Positions 1 to 7,951 of a stretch of DNA of 61,701 nucleotides are shown here, in pieces (positions within the stretch are counted from its first letter, which is position 1; each line of letters opens with the position of its first letter). Source of the DNA: Candidatus Peregrinibacteria bacterium GW2011_GWC2_39_14 (GTDB lineage Bacteria; Patescibacteriota; Gracilibacteria; UBA1369; UBA12463); the NCBI GenBank assembly GCA_000993595.1, contig LBWJ01000009.1:69935-131635 (forward strand). Reading direction: 5' to 3'. A program made the position numbers and the translations under genes. The notes under the pieces were generated by a model, which searched no databases, was not told the origin of the DNA, and worked only from the letters and a program-made list of their open reading frames with translations.

Positions 1-459
1 GACATCGACTGCGGTTCCTGTAACCAACAAGAGCTTTTTTAGATCGTCTGCGATTTTTTTATTACCAACAGCGGACATTATGAGTGCGGTTTTTCTTCGG
101 AGTAAATCGTCGTCTTTTTTCCCGAACTTAACTCTTTTTAAACTGTTATAAACGTTTATTCTAGCCACGTCTTTATCTGACAATTTTGTCATCTTTTTTG
201 GCAAAGCGGCTCTCTGCTTCTGAAATTCCGCTTTTACGGCGTTCATGACATTCATATCCAGTTTTCCGCCTAATGCATCCGGGATTTGAGGCGGTCGCAC
301 AACTACGGCGGTTTTTGGCGATATTTTCGCCTTCATAATCAACCCTTGAATAAAATCGGGTTTTATAAAAAAACTTAAAGCTATTACAGCAACAACAAAC
401 GCTGTAACAATAATGCTAAACGAGACCTTTGGAGACCTTGAGATCTTTTGTTTTTTCAT
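1..459 (-). CDS. Membrane-anchored hypothetical protein, C-terminus outside window
   Basis: The reading frame is open from an ATG at 459 to the window edge (153 codons), so only the N-terminal part is visible. It starts MKKQKISRSPK, followed by one hydrophobic segment (about residues 13-32, rich in I, V, A and F), then a basic, mostly helical region rich in K, R and D. This fits a single-pass protein with a short cytoplasmic N-terminus. I recognise no family. The start is preceded by ACCCCCAC rather than a Shine-Dalgarno sequence, an arrangement also seen before the gene ending at 20220. The divergent neighbour starts at 588. Confidence 0.75.
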   Translation of the reverse strand, partial: MKKQKISRSPKVSFSIIVTAFVVAVIALSFFIKPDFIQGLIMKAKISPKTAVVVRPPQIPDALGGKLDMNVMNAVKAEFQKQRAALPKKMTKLSDKDVARINVYNSLKRVKFGKKDDDLLRRKTALIMSAVGNKKIADDLKKLLLVTGTAVDV

Positions 460-587
460 GTGGGGGTTTTAAAAAATTTAATCTAAAATTCAGTTTAGCA
501 AATTTTTATACTTTAATACAGCAATATAATTTGTCATTGATTTTTGGGCGCGAATCTTGTAAATTGGCGTCTAAAAACTATTAAAAT

Positions 588-947
588 ATGATGAATCCGG
601 ATGAAAGCTCATCAAGCATTGATATAACAAGGTATTTACATAGAGGCCCGATTGCTGTTTGCAATGCGGAAATCGCGGCTGTCCTTAGATGCGTTTCTAA
701 TAATGTATCCAGGAGAGCAACTTTGATTTGCGAAATATATGAACGCCGTGGAATAACCTTAAAAGCCGAGCTTAAATTTGCACGACCCGAACATGGCATT
801 GATGAAGCGGCCCCGGCAAAGGTTATACTAAGCACTCCGGATTGGAAAATGACTTTATCCGCCACTAATGACGACGATGTTGCTCAAGAAGTTACAACTA
901 AAAAAAGAAGATTCGGGTGGCAGCCTGAATTCACCAACCCGTTGTGA
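588..947 (+). CDS. Hypothetical protein, 119 aa
   Basis: Small soluble acidic protein starting MMNPDESSSS; the second Met (591) is an equally good start. No signal peptide, membrane segment or known motif is visible. It has alternating helical and strand-like stretches and a Lys/Arg patch near the C-terminus (TTKKRRFGW). It stands alone between a divergent membrane gene and the bactofilin-like gene, whose extended -10 box overlaps its TGA stop. The leader (CTATTAAAAT) is A-rich without a Shine-Dalgarno sequence, typical for the window. Function unknown. Confidence 0.6.
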   Translation: MMNPDESSSSIDITRYLHRGPIAVCNAEIAAVLRCVSNNVSRRATLICEIYERRGITLKAELKFARPEHGIDEAAPAKVILSTPDWKMTLSATNDDDVAQEVTTKKRRFGWQPEFTNPL

Positions 948-953
948 TATAAT
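945..953 (+). promoter_or_regulatory. Extended -10 promoter of the 981 gene
   Basis: TGATATAAT is a perfect extended -10 (TGnTATAAT), 27 bases before the ATG at 981. It overlaps the stop codon of the upstream gene. No good -35 is visible (CTGAAT at 925). Confidence 0.6.
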
Positions 954-980
954 TCCAGTAATAAATCTAACCTCCTCAAT

Positions 981-2111
981 ATGAAAAAAATCATTTCCTT
1001 TATTGCGTGCGCTTTATTCTTTATTCCTTCGGTTTCTTTTGGAGCGAGCTTGGTGAGCGGGCAAAATGTTGACGTAAAAAATCCAATTCTGGAAAACGCT
1101 TATATTTTAGGGCAAAACCTGAATATCGGCGCGAATTTGAATGGAGATTTTGTTGGAGCGGGTGCGAATATCAATATAGAAAACGATATTAAAGGAAATG
1201 TAATTGCAGCGGGTGCGAATATCAATATCACTTCAAACGTTACAGGTAGCGTTAGGCTTGCAACAGGCAAAGCTATAATAACCGGAGTTATTGGCGGAGA
1301 TTTATTTGTTATGGGTAGCGATGTTTATGTCGCAAAAAATACAGTCATTAACGGCGACCTCATTGTGTTTGCCGGAAACCTGAGAATGGATGGAGTTGTT
1401 TATGGAAATATACAAGGAAGCGTCAACTCAGTACTTGTGCGCGGAACTGTCGGGAAAAGCATAAAAATGGATATCGGAAGTTATGCAAATTTTTCAAATG
1501 ATTCACGTGTTAGCGGTGATTTTGTTTATTCTTCAGCTTATACATTTGAAGTTCCAAATAATGTCATTCTCGGGACTATAAAACACAATCCGGTTGAACT
1601 TTCTTGGAGAAATAAGGGTTATCTCGGAATCACGGCCGGAGAAGTTTATAACAAATTCATGAGCTTTCTTGGCCTTGTACTTTTTGCACTCATTTTCTGC
1701 TTGGTAGCACCAAACGAAGTCACAAAGACCAAAAATATAATGCGAAAGAATTTCTTTAAGAGCCTTGGGATTGGCTTTCTGATGACGATATCAATGCCGG
1801 TTGCAATGATTATCTTTTTTGTAAGTATGATTGGCGTTCCAATTGGACTGATCCTTGGAGCTCTCTTTATCATTGCAATTTACGTTTCGAAAATTTTTGT
1901 CGCCGCTTTTGTCAGCGGATTTATATTCAAAGATACGCACAGCAAATGGGCAATTTTTGGAAAACTTACGCTCGGACTTTTCATTTTAATGATCGTCAGC
2001 TTGATTCCTTATGTTGGATCAATTGTAGCTATTGTATTATTCTTCCCTGCGTTTGGAGCGATTGCTATGCGAAAATATGAGGTTTGGAAATTGGTGAAGG
2101 ATAAGAAATAA
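981..2111 (+). CDS. Exported bactofilin-like beta-helix protein with C-terminal membrane domain
   Basis: 376 aa. Residues 1-21 are a signal peptide (MKKIISFIACALFF, cleavage probably near SFGA). Residues about 25-200 are a repetitive beta-helix with recurring GANINI, GNVI and GDLFV motifs, as in polymer-forming (bactofilin-type) or right-handed beta-helix proteins. Residues about 225-370 hold four or five hydrophobic helices with Gly- and Pro-rich turns. The order signal peptide, beta-helix, multi-span membrane domain matches a broad group of proteins annotated as polymer-forming cytoskeletal family. It is likely a membrane-attached scaffold facing the outside; this is inference. The gene is monocistronic and converges on cca. 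Confidence 0.8.
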   Translation: MKKIISFIACALFFIPSVSFGASLVSGQNVDVKNPILENAYILGQNLNIGANLNGDFVGAGANINIENDIKGNVIAAGANINITSNVTGSVRLATGKAIITGVIGGDLFVMGSDVYVAKNTVINGDLIVFAGNLRMDGVVYGNIQGSVNSVLVRGTVGKSIKMDIGSYANFSNDSRVSGDFVYSSAYTFEVPNNVILGTIKHNPVELSWRNKGYLGITAGEVYNKFMSFLGLVLFALIFCLVAPNEVTKTKNIMRKNFFKSLGIGFLMTISMPVAMIIFFVSMIGVPIGLILGALFIIAIYVSKIFVAAFVSGFIFKDTHSKWAIFGKLTLGLFILMIVSLIPYVGSIVAIVLFFPAFGAIAMRKYEVWKLVKDKK

Positions 2112-2156
2112 ATGTGCGAAGCGGTTTGCAGGCGCAAAATGCGCGAGTGCACAAAT

Positions 2157-3464
2157 CTAAACCTTGAACTTTTTGAGCCATTCGATGGCCTGAATTTTTG
2201 TTTTGATTTTTTTGGCGAGTTGAAATAAACGAAGCTCGTCTAAAATTTCTCCAATTTTTTCACCGGGTTTTATTTTCAATTCTTTCATTATTTCTTCACC
2301 TGTTAAAAGCGGGTCTGGCATTTTTGAAACATGCTCAAGGTCATGACGATAAAGCTCCATAACCTGATTATAGAGGCTTAAATCCATTGGGAGTGAACCC
2401 ATTGCATCGGCATAAAAAACGTTTGCAAGAGCAAGGAAATTCTCGTGCAAAAACCAATGCCTGCGACGGCCAACGTTCATTTGCGTGATATTTAATGAAA
2501 GCATGTGATGTTTAACAAGCCACGTTATATCTTCTGTCATTTTTTTAGGAAACCTTAAGCGCGATAAAATTTCTTGTGCAATTTCTGCAGACTTTTCGCA
2601 ATGTCCATCAAAACGAATTCGTTCTTTCACTTTAAAGGTTTCCGGCTTGCCAATATCGTGAAATAAAACCGCAAATTTTGTATCTAATGTGGCAGTTGGT
2701 TTTAGGCTTGAGAGAGCCAACATCGTGTGTTCCCAAACATCCCCTTCTTGGTGATATTCAATCGGTTGGGCAACACCTTTCATTTTTTCAAGTTCAGGAA
2801 TTATATGCTCAAGAATTCCTGTGTCGCTCAAATCCTCAAAGACTTGGCGCAGATTTTGACTGCTCATCATCTTTATAATTTCGTCGCGAATGCGCTCTTT
2901 TGAAATTTTTGTGATTAATGCGGCGTGCTTTTTAATTGCGTTATATGTCTCCGGATGATAGCGAAAATTAAATGTATTTTTAAAACGAATTGCGCGAAGA
3001 ATACGCAAATGGTCCTCAAGAATTCTCTGATTTGGATCGCCAATAAAGCGAACCATTTTTTCGTCGAGATCTTTTTGACCGTCAATGTAATCAAGCACTT
3101 TATCCGCGATTGGATCATAAAAAAGTGCGTTGATTGTGAAGTCACGGCGGGATGCATCTTCTTTTGCGGAAGTAAAAATAACCGCATCAGGACGGCGTCC
3201 ATCGGAATAACCTGAATCGGAACGGAATGTCGCAATTTCAAAATGGTGGTCATCAACAATCGCCATAATTACGCCAAAACTTTTTCCGAATTCCAGTGTT
3301 TTTGGAATGAGTTTTTGAATTTGATCAGGTGTTGCTGAAGTTGCAATATCAAAATCCTTTGGATGAATTTCAAGAAGCATATCGCGCACACAACCTCCTG
3401 CAAAATATGCCTCAAAGCCATTGTCGCGGAGAAGCTGGATGATTTTTATTGCTGTGATGCGCAT
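2157..3464 (-). CDS. cca: CCA tRNA nucleotidyltransferase / poly(A) polymerase family with HD domain
   Basis: 435 aa. The N-terminal nucleotidyltransferase signature is clear: GGCVRDMLL at residues 23-31, then the metal-binding DFD at 37-39, and later RRDFTINAL. A CCA-adding C-terminal region follows with an HD-type phosphohydrolase motif (FHDIGKP, about residue 267) and KHH further on. The enzyme adds or repairs the 3' CCA of tRNAs in the cytoplasm; the HD domain suggests a 2',3'-cyclic phosphatase/phosphodiesterase side activity. Its leader is odd: a TGCTAAAAT box lies at 3487-3495, and a GGGGACGGAGG repeat copy separates it from the ATG. Confidence 0.93.
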   Translation of the reverse strand: MRITAIKIIQLLRDNGFEAYFAGGCVRDMLLEIHPKDFDIATSATPDQIQKLIPKTLEFGKSFGVIMAIVDDHHFEIATFRSDSGYSDGRRPDAVIFTSAKEDASRRDFTINALFYDPIADKVLDYIDGQKDLDEKMVRFIGDPNQRILEDHLRILRAIRFKNTFNFRYHPETYNAIKKHAALITKISKERIRDEIIKMMSSQNLRQVFEDLSDTGILEHIIPELEKMKGVAQPIEYHQEGDVWEHTMLALSSLKPTATLDTKFAVLFHDIGKPETFKVKERIRFDGHCEKSAEIAQEILSRLRFPKKMTEDITWLVKHHMLSLNITQMNVGRRRHWFLHENFLALANVFYADAMGSLPMDLSLYNQVMELYRHDLEHVSKMPDPLLTGEEIMKELKIKPGEKIGEILDELRLFQLAKKIKTKIQAIEWLKKFKV

Positions 3465-3475
3465 GGGGACGGAGG
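3465..3475 (+). repeat. Dispersed GGGGACGGAGG element, copy 1
   Basis: This copy abuts the cca start codon on the other strand. A second copy lies 37 bases away at 3502. The same core recurs at 5368, 5388, 17450, 54373 (reverse) and 59740. Confidence 0.7.
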
Positions 3476-3486
3476 TTAACGGCTCT

Positions 3487-3495
3487 ATTTTAGCA
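3487..3495 (-). promoter_or_regulatory. Extended -10 box (TGCTAAAAT) of cca
   Basis: A TGnTAAAAT box on the minus strand, 22 bases upstream of the cca ATG. Removing the 16 bases that carry the GGGGACGGAGG element (3465-3480) would leave the six-base spacing seen at leaderless genes in this window. Confidence 0.5.
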
Positions 3496-3501
3496 TAAAG
3501 A

Positions 3502-3511
3502 GGGACGGAGG
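3502..3511 (+). repeat. Dispersed GGGACGGAGG element, copy 2
   Basis: Second copy in the cca/3587 divergent intergenic region. It is followed 23 bases later by TTGACG (3535-3540), a -35-like box. The copy at 59740 also runs into a TTGACA. Confidence 0.7.
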
Positions 3512-3586
3512 TTGATGGACGTATGCAATTTTACTTGACGCTTGATAATATATAGATGTAGCTTGTTCTCTTAAATAAACATTTAT

Positions 3587-4408
3587 ATGAATGACGCTGA
3601 TGATAAAAGTGATTTGCACAAAAGCGTGCCTGACGGCTCTGTTAACACGCCCGAAGAACTCAAAGGATCATGGCCGCTCCCATCAATCCCTTGTATATTT
3701 TTAGAGTCTCCGGCAATCCGTGCAATTCTCATTAATCCTCTAAGGGCCAAGAGATTCCACGATAGCGTAAGAGGGCAAATAACCTTAGCTCATGTTGGTT
3801 TTGAAAATTCCAATGATGCTCCTTGGATTATGGTAAAAAGACGACGTGGTCTTGTGAGACAATCCGTCTCTGGGGCCATTTCCACCTCCTTGGGATTTGC
3901 AAGGTCTCTATTATCTCCTGATGGCGTTTATCCGACTATTGCAAGCTGTCTCCAATCAGGCTTTTTAGCTCCAAGCGTCATAAAAGCCTTTGAATTTTTA
4001 TCAACTGAAGCCCAAAGAGATATCTTGCAAAATATCAAGGACACTCAACATCCTCAAGCATATGACGATATTGTTGCAATATTAAGTCTTGTAAGCACCG
4101 GTGTTGCTATTAAAATTCTGGAAAATGGTTTTAGTATAGGCGATATCGAAGAATGTATTTGTAAAATGATGCCACATGTGGCTTTAAGAATTTTAAAAGG
4201 CTGGTTGGAGAAAGACGGCCCTGGTCCAAGAAATAGAATAACTTCTATTGTTGACAATCTTTCAAATCCGAGATGTGAATATAGAGAATTGGCCCCTTAT
4301 ATAAAACGTGATGCTGACGGAGGATTTACTATACCCGAAATTCCTCAATCGGATATAAGCGCAATCGTGCAGGCCACAAGGCGCTTAGCGCTTATGAGGC
4401 TAATTTAA
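3587..4408 (+). CDS. Hypothetical protein, 273 aa
   Basis: Soluble protein without signal peptide or membrane segment, starting MNDADDKSDLHK. The N-terminal 110 residues contain a basic patch (VKRRRGLVRQ). The rest is predominantly helical, with leucine/isoleucine-rich amphipathic stretches that could be short helical repeats (FEFLSTEAQRDIL, ILKGWLEKDG). I recognise no family. It is divergent from cca and 18 bases upstream of mntP, whose -10 box directly follows its stop, so the two appear separately transcribed. Confidence 0.65.
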   Translation: MNDADDKSDLHKSVPDGSVNTPEELKGSWPLPSIPCIFLESPAIRAILINPLRAKRFHDSVRGQITLAHVGFENSNDAPWIMVKRRRGLVRQSVSGAISTSLGFARSLLSPDGVYPTIASCLQSGFLAPSVIKAFEFLSTEAQRDILQNIKDTQHPQAYDDIVAILSLVSTGVAIKILENGFSIGDIEECICKMMPHVALRILKGWLEKDGPGPRNRITSIVDNLSNPRCEYRELAPYIKRDADGGFTIPEIPQSDISAIVQATRRLALMRLI

Positions 4409-4411
4409 ATA

Positions 4412-4420
4412 TGTTAAAAT
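4412..4420 (+). promoter_or_regulatory. Extended -10 (TGTTAAAAT) of leaderless mntP
   Basis: TG, one base, then TAAAAT, ending exactly six bases before the mntP ATG at 4427. With normal initiation 6-7 bases after the -10, the mRNA would begin at or next to the start codon. Confidence 0.6.
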
Positions 4421-4426
4421 GAGCGC

Positions 4427-4987
4427 ATGTCGATTTTGTACATAATTTTAATCGGCGTCTCTCTTTCTCTCGATGCTGTCGCGGTTGCGGTTTCAAATGG
4501 GATTTCTCATCAAAAAATAAATTTTCGCGAATCCCTTAAGTTGGCGTTTGCTTTTGGATTTTTTCAGATGCTGATGCCGATTATTGGATGGAGCGTTGGA
4601 GTCCAGTTTGATAAATATATAAATGACTTTGACCATTGGATTGCATTCATTCTATTGTCTATTGTTGGCGCAAAAATGATTTATGAATCGTTATCAGAGG
4701 GGGATTTTAAGCAAAAAGCATGCGCTCTCGGACATTTTAAAATCCTTTGCTTATCAATTGCCACAAGCATTGACGCTCTTGCGGTTGGAATAAGCTTTGC
4801 TTTCTTAAAAAGTGATATTTATTTTCCAGCTTTAATCATCGGGATAATAACTTTTATATTAAGTTTTATCGGTGGAACTTTGGGGCGCAAAATAGGGAAT
4901 ATTTTTGGCAAAAAAGTGCAATCTGCTGGAGGGCTGATTTTAGTTATCATAGGCGCAAAAATATTGATTGAGCATATCTATTTTTGA
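4427..4987 (+). CDS. mntP: MntP-family manganese efflux pump
   Basis: 186 aa, the normal MntP/YtaF length, with six predicted membrane helices arranged as two related halves. Each half carries the family signature: LSLDAVAVAVSNG near the N-terminus and SIDALAVGISFAFL in the second half. The conserved Asp residues in these helices form the metal path in the family. It sits in the cytoplasmic membrane and exports Mn(II); the substrate is inferred from the family. Its TGA stop overlaps the tsaD promoter region. Transcription appears leaderless. Confidence 0.9.
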   Translation: MSILYIILIGVSLSLDAVAVAVSNGISHQKINFRESLKLAFAFGFFQMLMPIIGWSVGVQFDKYINDFDHWIAFILLSIVGAKMIYESLSEGDFKQKACALGHFKILCLSIATSIDALAVGISFAFLKSDIYFPALIIGIITFILSFIGGTLGRKIGNIFGKKVQSAGGLILVIIGAKILIEHIYF

Positions 4988-4989
4988 TG

Positions 4990-4995
4990 TACAAT
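4990..4995 (+). promoter_or_regulatory. -10 box (TACAAT) of leaderless tsaD
   Basis: TACAAT followed by exactly six bases and the tsaD ATG at 5002. The same -10/N6/ATG geometry is seen at mntP, malic enzyme, yebC and miaA. Confidence 0.55.
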
Positions 4996-5001
4996 AATGA
5001 C

Positions 5002-6081
5002 ATGAAAATCCTTGGAATCGAAACATCGTGTGATGAAACTTCGTGCGCTGTTGTTGAAAACGGCACGCGCGTACTGAGTAATGTGATTTTTTCGCAAATA
5101 AAATTGCATGCAAAAACGGGCGGAGTTGTTCCGGAAGTTGCTGCTCGTGAGCATGTTGTAAAAATCATTCCGGTCTTAAAAAGCGCTTTAGACAAAGCAA
5201 AATTGAGCATGGATGAAATTGATGCGATTGCTGTAACGGCACGGCCCGGCTTACTGAGCTCGCTTTTGATTGGTACAACGACCGCGAATACACTTGGGCT
5301 TTTTTCGGGCAAACCTGTGATTCCGGTTCAGCATATTGAGGGGCATATTTATTCGAATTGGCTAGACGGGGACGGAGGCAATTCAATGGGGACGGAGGCG
5401 ATTCAAAAAAATGCGCCAAAATTTCCCATTCTTATCCTTACCGTTTCCGGCGGACACAATGAAATTTTCCTCATGCGCGATCATATGAAATTTGAGCTTA
5501 TTGGCGAAACCGTTGATGATGCGGCGGGTGAAGCTTTTGACAAAGTCGCAAGGCTTCTTGGGCTTCCTTATCCTGGCGGACCTTCAATCATGAAAGCAGC
5601 TGAAACCGGAAATAAAAACGCTTTTAAATTTCCCCGAGCAATGATGAAAGATAAAACTTTTAATTTTAGCTTTTCCGGAATAAAAACTTCTGTACTTTAT
5701 TTTATGGAAAAAGAAAAACGTGCAGGCAGAAAACCGACGAAAAAATTTGTAAATGATGTTGCGGCAAGCTTTCAGGAAGCTGTTATTGATGCACTTGCGA
5801 CAAAATTAATGATGGCCGTAAAAAAATATCCAAATATTAAAGAAGTGCATTTGGCAGGCGGCGTTTCCGCGAATATAAAATTGCGTGAAGAAATCGCACA
5901 TCGATTAAAAAGCTTAAATGATTCAAATGGCGCAAAAATTACCTTTCGCTACCCTCAAAAATTCGAATACTGCACTGATAACGCGGCAATGATTGCGAGT
6001 GCGGGATATTTTAAATCCAATCTGGATCAGAGCCTATCCCGTGCGGCTTGCGAGTACGTAGAGGCGTCGGCTGAGTTTTAG
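5002..6081 (+). CDS. tsaD: tRNA N6-adenosine threonylcarbamoyltransferase TsaD
   Basis: 359 aa. The start at 5002 gives the canonical beginning MKILGIETSCDET; upstream in-frame starts (TTG 4984, ATG 4987) would add non-family residues. The metal-binding HIEGHIYS (H-x3-H), SGGHNE, and the C-terminal AGGVSANIKLREE and YCTDNAAMIA motifs are all present. The enzyme, with TsaB/E partners, transfers the threonylcarbamoyl group to A37 of ANN-decoding tRNAs. Odd feature: two 20-base copies of the GGGGACGGAGG element (5368-5407) lie in the coding sequence, adding a DGDGGNSMGTEAIQ loop just after the metal-binding motif. The 3' end overlaps the convergent gene at 6011 by 71 bases. Confidence 0.95.
   Translation: MKILGIETSCDETSCAVVENGTRVLSNVIFSQIKLHAKTGGVVPEVAAREHVVKIIPVLKSALDKAKLSMDEIDAIAVTARPGLLSSLLIGTTTANTLGLFSGKPVIPVQHIEGHIYSNWLDGDGGNSMGTEAIQKNAPKFPILILTVSGGHNEIFLMRDHMKFELIGETVDDAAGEAFDKVARLLGLPYPGGPSIMKAAETGNKNAFKFPRAMMKDKTFNFSFSGIKTSVLYFMEKEKRAGRKPTKKFVNDVAASFQEAVIDALATKLMMAVKKYPNIKEVHLAGGVSANIKLREEIAHRLKSLNDSNGAKITFRYPQKFEYCTDNAAMIASAGYFKSNLDQSLSRAACEYVEASAEF
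5368..5407 (+). repeat. Tandem pair of the GGGGACGGAGG element inside tsaD
   Basis: Two 20-base units, 5368-5387 and 5388-5407, 18 of 20 bases identical. Each begins GGGGACGGAGGC and ends ATTCAA plus one base. They encode a loop beginning at about residue 123 of TsaD. Confidence 0.85.
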
Positions 6082-6379
6082 GCTCTTCTTTATGCTGTTC
6101 GCCCATTATATGCGATGCTGCCCAATCTTTTAATTTACGAACTCCCCTTTGAAAATCTCCGTGCGCATAAGATTGCGTTAGAATAGCCATAAACAAAGAA
6201 GCTACGGCTACTCTTACAAATCTTCTTTTGGCTTGTATAAAAGGATCCAAACTTTCTCTTAATAATACTTCTTTTTTCGTATACCTCTTGATCAAACCAA
6301 GATTAAGCGTCAAAACGTATTCATCATCATCTTCCACTGCAGAATTTACCTCTATTTTACGGTATTTACCCATAAGCAT
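6011..6379 (-). CDS. Small membrane-associated hypothetical protein, 122 aa
   Basis: Starts MLMGKYRKIEV (an alternative Met is two codons in). It has an acidic patch (EDDDE), a basic linker, and one hydrophobic segment around residues 53-70 (VRVAVASLFMAILTQS), then a charged, Pro-rich tail. No family recognised. A good promoter (TTGACA-17-TAAAAT, 6400-6428) points at it, which supports it being real although its last 71 bases overlap the end of tsaD on the other strand. Confidence 0.6.
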   Translation of the reverse strand: MLMGKYRKIEVNSAVEDDDEYVLTLNLGLIKRYTKKEVLLRESLDPFIQAKRRFVRVAVASLFMAILTQSYAHGDFQRGVRKLKDWAASHIMGEQHKEEPKTQPTPLRTRKPHGIGSDPDWI

Positions 6380-6399
6380 TAATTTTTAAACAGATTTTT

Positions 6400-6428
6400 A
6401 TTTTAAGTAAAATTATATTATCTGTCAA
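6400..6428 (-). promoter_or_regulatory. Promoter of the 6379 gene
   Basis: On the minus strand, TTGACA (6428-6423), a 17-base spacer, then TAAAAT (6405-6400). Distance to the ATG at 6379 is 20 bases. Confidence 0.65.
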
Positions 6429-6458
6429 GCTTTAAATAATCGCACTAATCCGTATAAG

Positions 6459-6487
6459 TTGCCCTGCATACCTTTTTACTATATAAT
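6459..6487 (+). promoter_or_regulatory. hisS promoter
   Basis: TTGCCC (6459-6464), 17-base spacer, perfect TATAAT (6482-6487). The predicted transcript start is near 6494, giving a leader of about 86 bases with two hairpins before the hisS ATG. Confidence 0.65.
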
Positions 6488-6499
6488 TTAAATTAACAG

Positions 6500-6553
6500 T
6501 GTCGCTTCGCGACAGTTTATTTATACGCCTGTGTTCCGTTACACGGAACGGCG
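6500..6553 (+). promoter_or_regulatory. Two-hairpin 5' leader of hisS
   Basis: Hairpin 1 is TGTCGC-TTC-GCGACA (6500-6514). Hairpin 2 is GTTCCGT-TAC-ACGGAAC (6533-6549), extended by CGCC/GGCG at 6526 and 6550. No T-run follows, so they are not intrinsic terminators; they may stabilise or regulate the hisS mRNA. No T-box sequence is evident. Confidence 0.5.
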
Positions 6554-6579
6554 TGCTCAAAATTTAATCACTTTTTTAT

Positions 6580-7929
6580 ATGCCAAACACTGATGATGAA
6601 GGTACGATGACCCCAGGAGGAGTGCTTCAAACGCCAAAAGGCGTTCACGATATTCTTCCAAATGATCACGAATATTATACTTATATAAAAAAAGTTGTGC
6701 GTCATCGATTGCGCCAAGCAGGTTTCCGCAGAATCAGCACGCCAATGTTTGAATTTACACAATTATTTCAACGCGCGATTGGTAATGATACGGACGTTGT
6801 CTCCAAGGAAATGTATACTTTTCAGGATAAAAAAGGTCGCAGTTTGACTTTGAAACCGGAAGGAACAGCCGGAGTCATGAGATCTTATATTCAAAATAAC
6901 ATGCAGGCTTTACCACAACCGGTTCAGCTATATTATATTGAGCCACATTTCCGCTATGACAGGCCACAAAAAGGAAGATATAGACAATTTTGGCAACTTG
7001 GTTTTGAGATTGTTGGCGAGAGTGATCCCGCCCTTGATGCGCAAATTATCTATCTCGCGAATTTGATTAATAAAGATCTCGGAATTGCTGATTTATTTAC
7101 AGTTCAATTAAATTCGATCGGTACGCCGGAATCTCGAAAAGAATATATGCGAGTTTTACAGGATTTTTATTTTGATAAAGAAAGGTCGCTTTGCGAACTT
7201 TGCAAAACGCGACTTAAAACAAATCCAATGAGACTCCTCGATTGTAAAGAAGAGAATTGCCGAATTTTGGCTCAAATTGCGCCTAAGATAAGTGAATATC
7301 TTGATGCGGAATCAAAAGAATTTCACGAAGATTTGAAGGAATATTTAACAGAACTTGGAATTAAATTTGTTGAAAATCCTTATCTCGTTCGTGGTCTCGA
7401 TTATTATACGAAAACCGTTTTTGAATTTTGGGATAAAACAGAAGGTGCTCAAAACGCAATTGGCGGCGGCGGAAGATATGATGGACTTGTGGAATTGCTT
7501 GGCGGAAAGCCAACTCCGGGTAGTGGCTATGCGGCAGGAGTTGAAAGAATTGTCGCAAATATGAAACGTGAAAAAATTCGCGTTCCACACAAAGATGTTA
7601 TCCACGTTTTCATCGCACAACTTGGTAAAGAAGCAAAGAAAAAAGGCCTATCTTTAATGTCGGATTTGCGTGATGCGGGAGTTAAAACAATGGCTTCCCT
7701 TGGCAAAGATTCCGTTCGAACACAGCTTGGACTGGCGGATAAATTCGGTGCGCCTTATACTATTATTATTGGACTGACTGAAGTGCGCGAAGGCGTTGTG
7801 ATCATTCGCGATATGAAAGTCGGCACGCAAAAAACCGTTCCATTTGATGAGATAGTTGATGTCGTCATAAAGCTGATTGGAAAGCAGAATTTGGATACAT
7901 ACAGTGCAGGGGAACTAACGTATGAGTGA
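6580..7929 (+). CDS. hisS: Histidyl-tRNA synthetase
   Basis: 449 aa class II synthetase. The N-terminal TPKGVHDILPNDH is a typical HisS start region. Motif 2 includes LKPEGTAGVMR and RPQKGRYRQFWQ. The histidine-specific loop is GLDYYTKTVFEF, followed by IGGGGRYDGL (motif 3 side) and the C-terminal anticodon-binding domain from about residue 345. It charges tRNA-His with histidine in the cytoplasm. The N-terminus carries about 15 extra residues before the family start. It ends 22 bases before the SLH-protein gene and may be co-transcribed with it. Confidence 0.96.
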   Translation: MPNTDDEGTMTPGGVLQTPKGVHDILPNDHEYYTYIKKVVRHRLRQAGFRRISTPMFEFTQLFQRAIGNDTDVVSKEMYTFQDKKGRSLTLKPEGTAGVMRSYIQNNMQALPQPVQLYYIEPHFRYDRPQKGRYRQFWQLGFEIVGESDPALDAQIIYLANLINKDLGIADLFTVQLNSIGTPESRKEYMRVLQDFYFDKERSLCELCKTRLKTNPMRLLDCKEENCRILAQIAPKISEYLDAESKEFHEDLKEYLTELGIKFVENPYLVRGLDYYTKTVFEFWDKTEGAQNAIGGGGRYDGLVELLGGKPTPGSGYAAGVERIVANMKREKIRVPHKDVIHVFIAQLGKEAKKKGLSLMSDLRDAGVKTMASLGKDSVRTQLGLADKFGAPYTIIIGLTEVREGVVIIRDMKVGTQKTVPFDEIVDVVIKLIGKQNLDTYSAGELTYE

Positions 7930-7951
7930 AACTCAAAACTAAAAAACTAAA

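Noticed and set aside
2112..2156. GCGC-containing hairpin between the bactofilin-like gene and cca as a bidirectional terminator
   Set aside because: The stem is only four bases and lacks a T-run on both sides.
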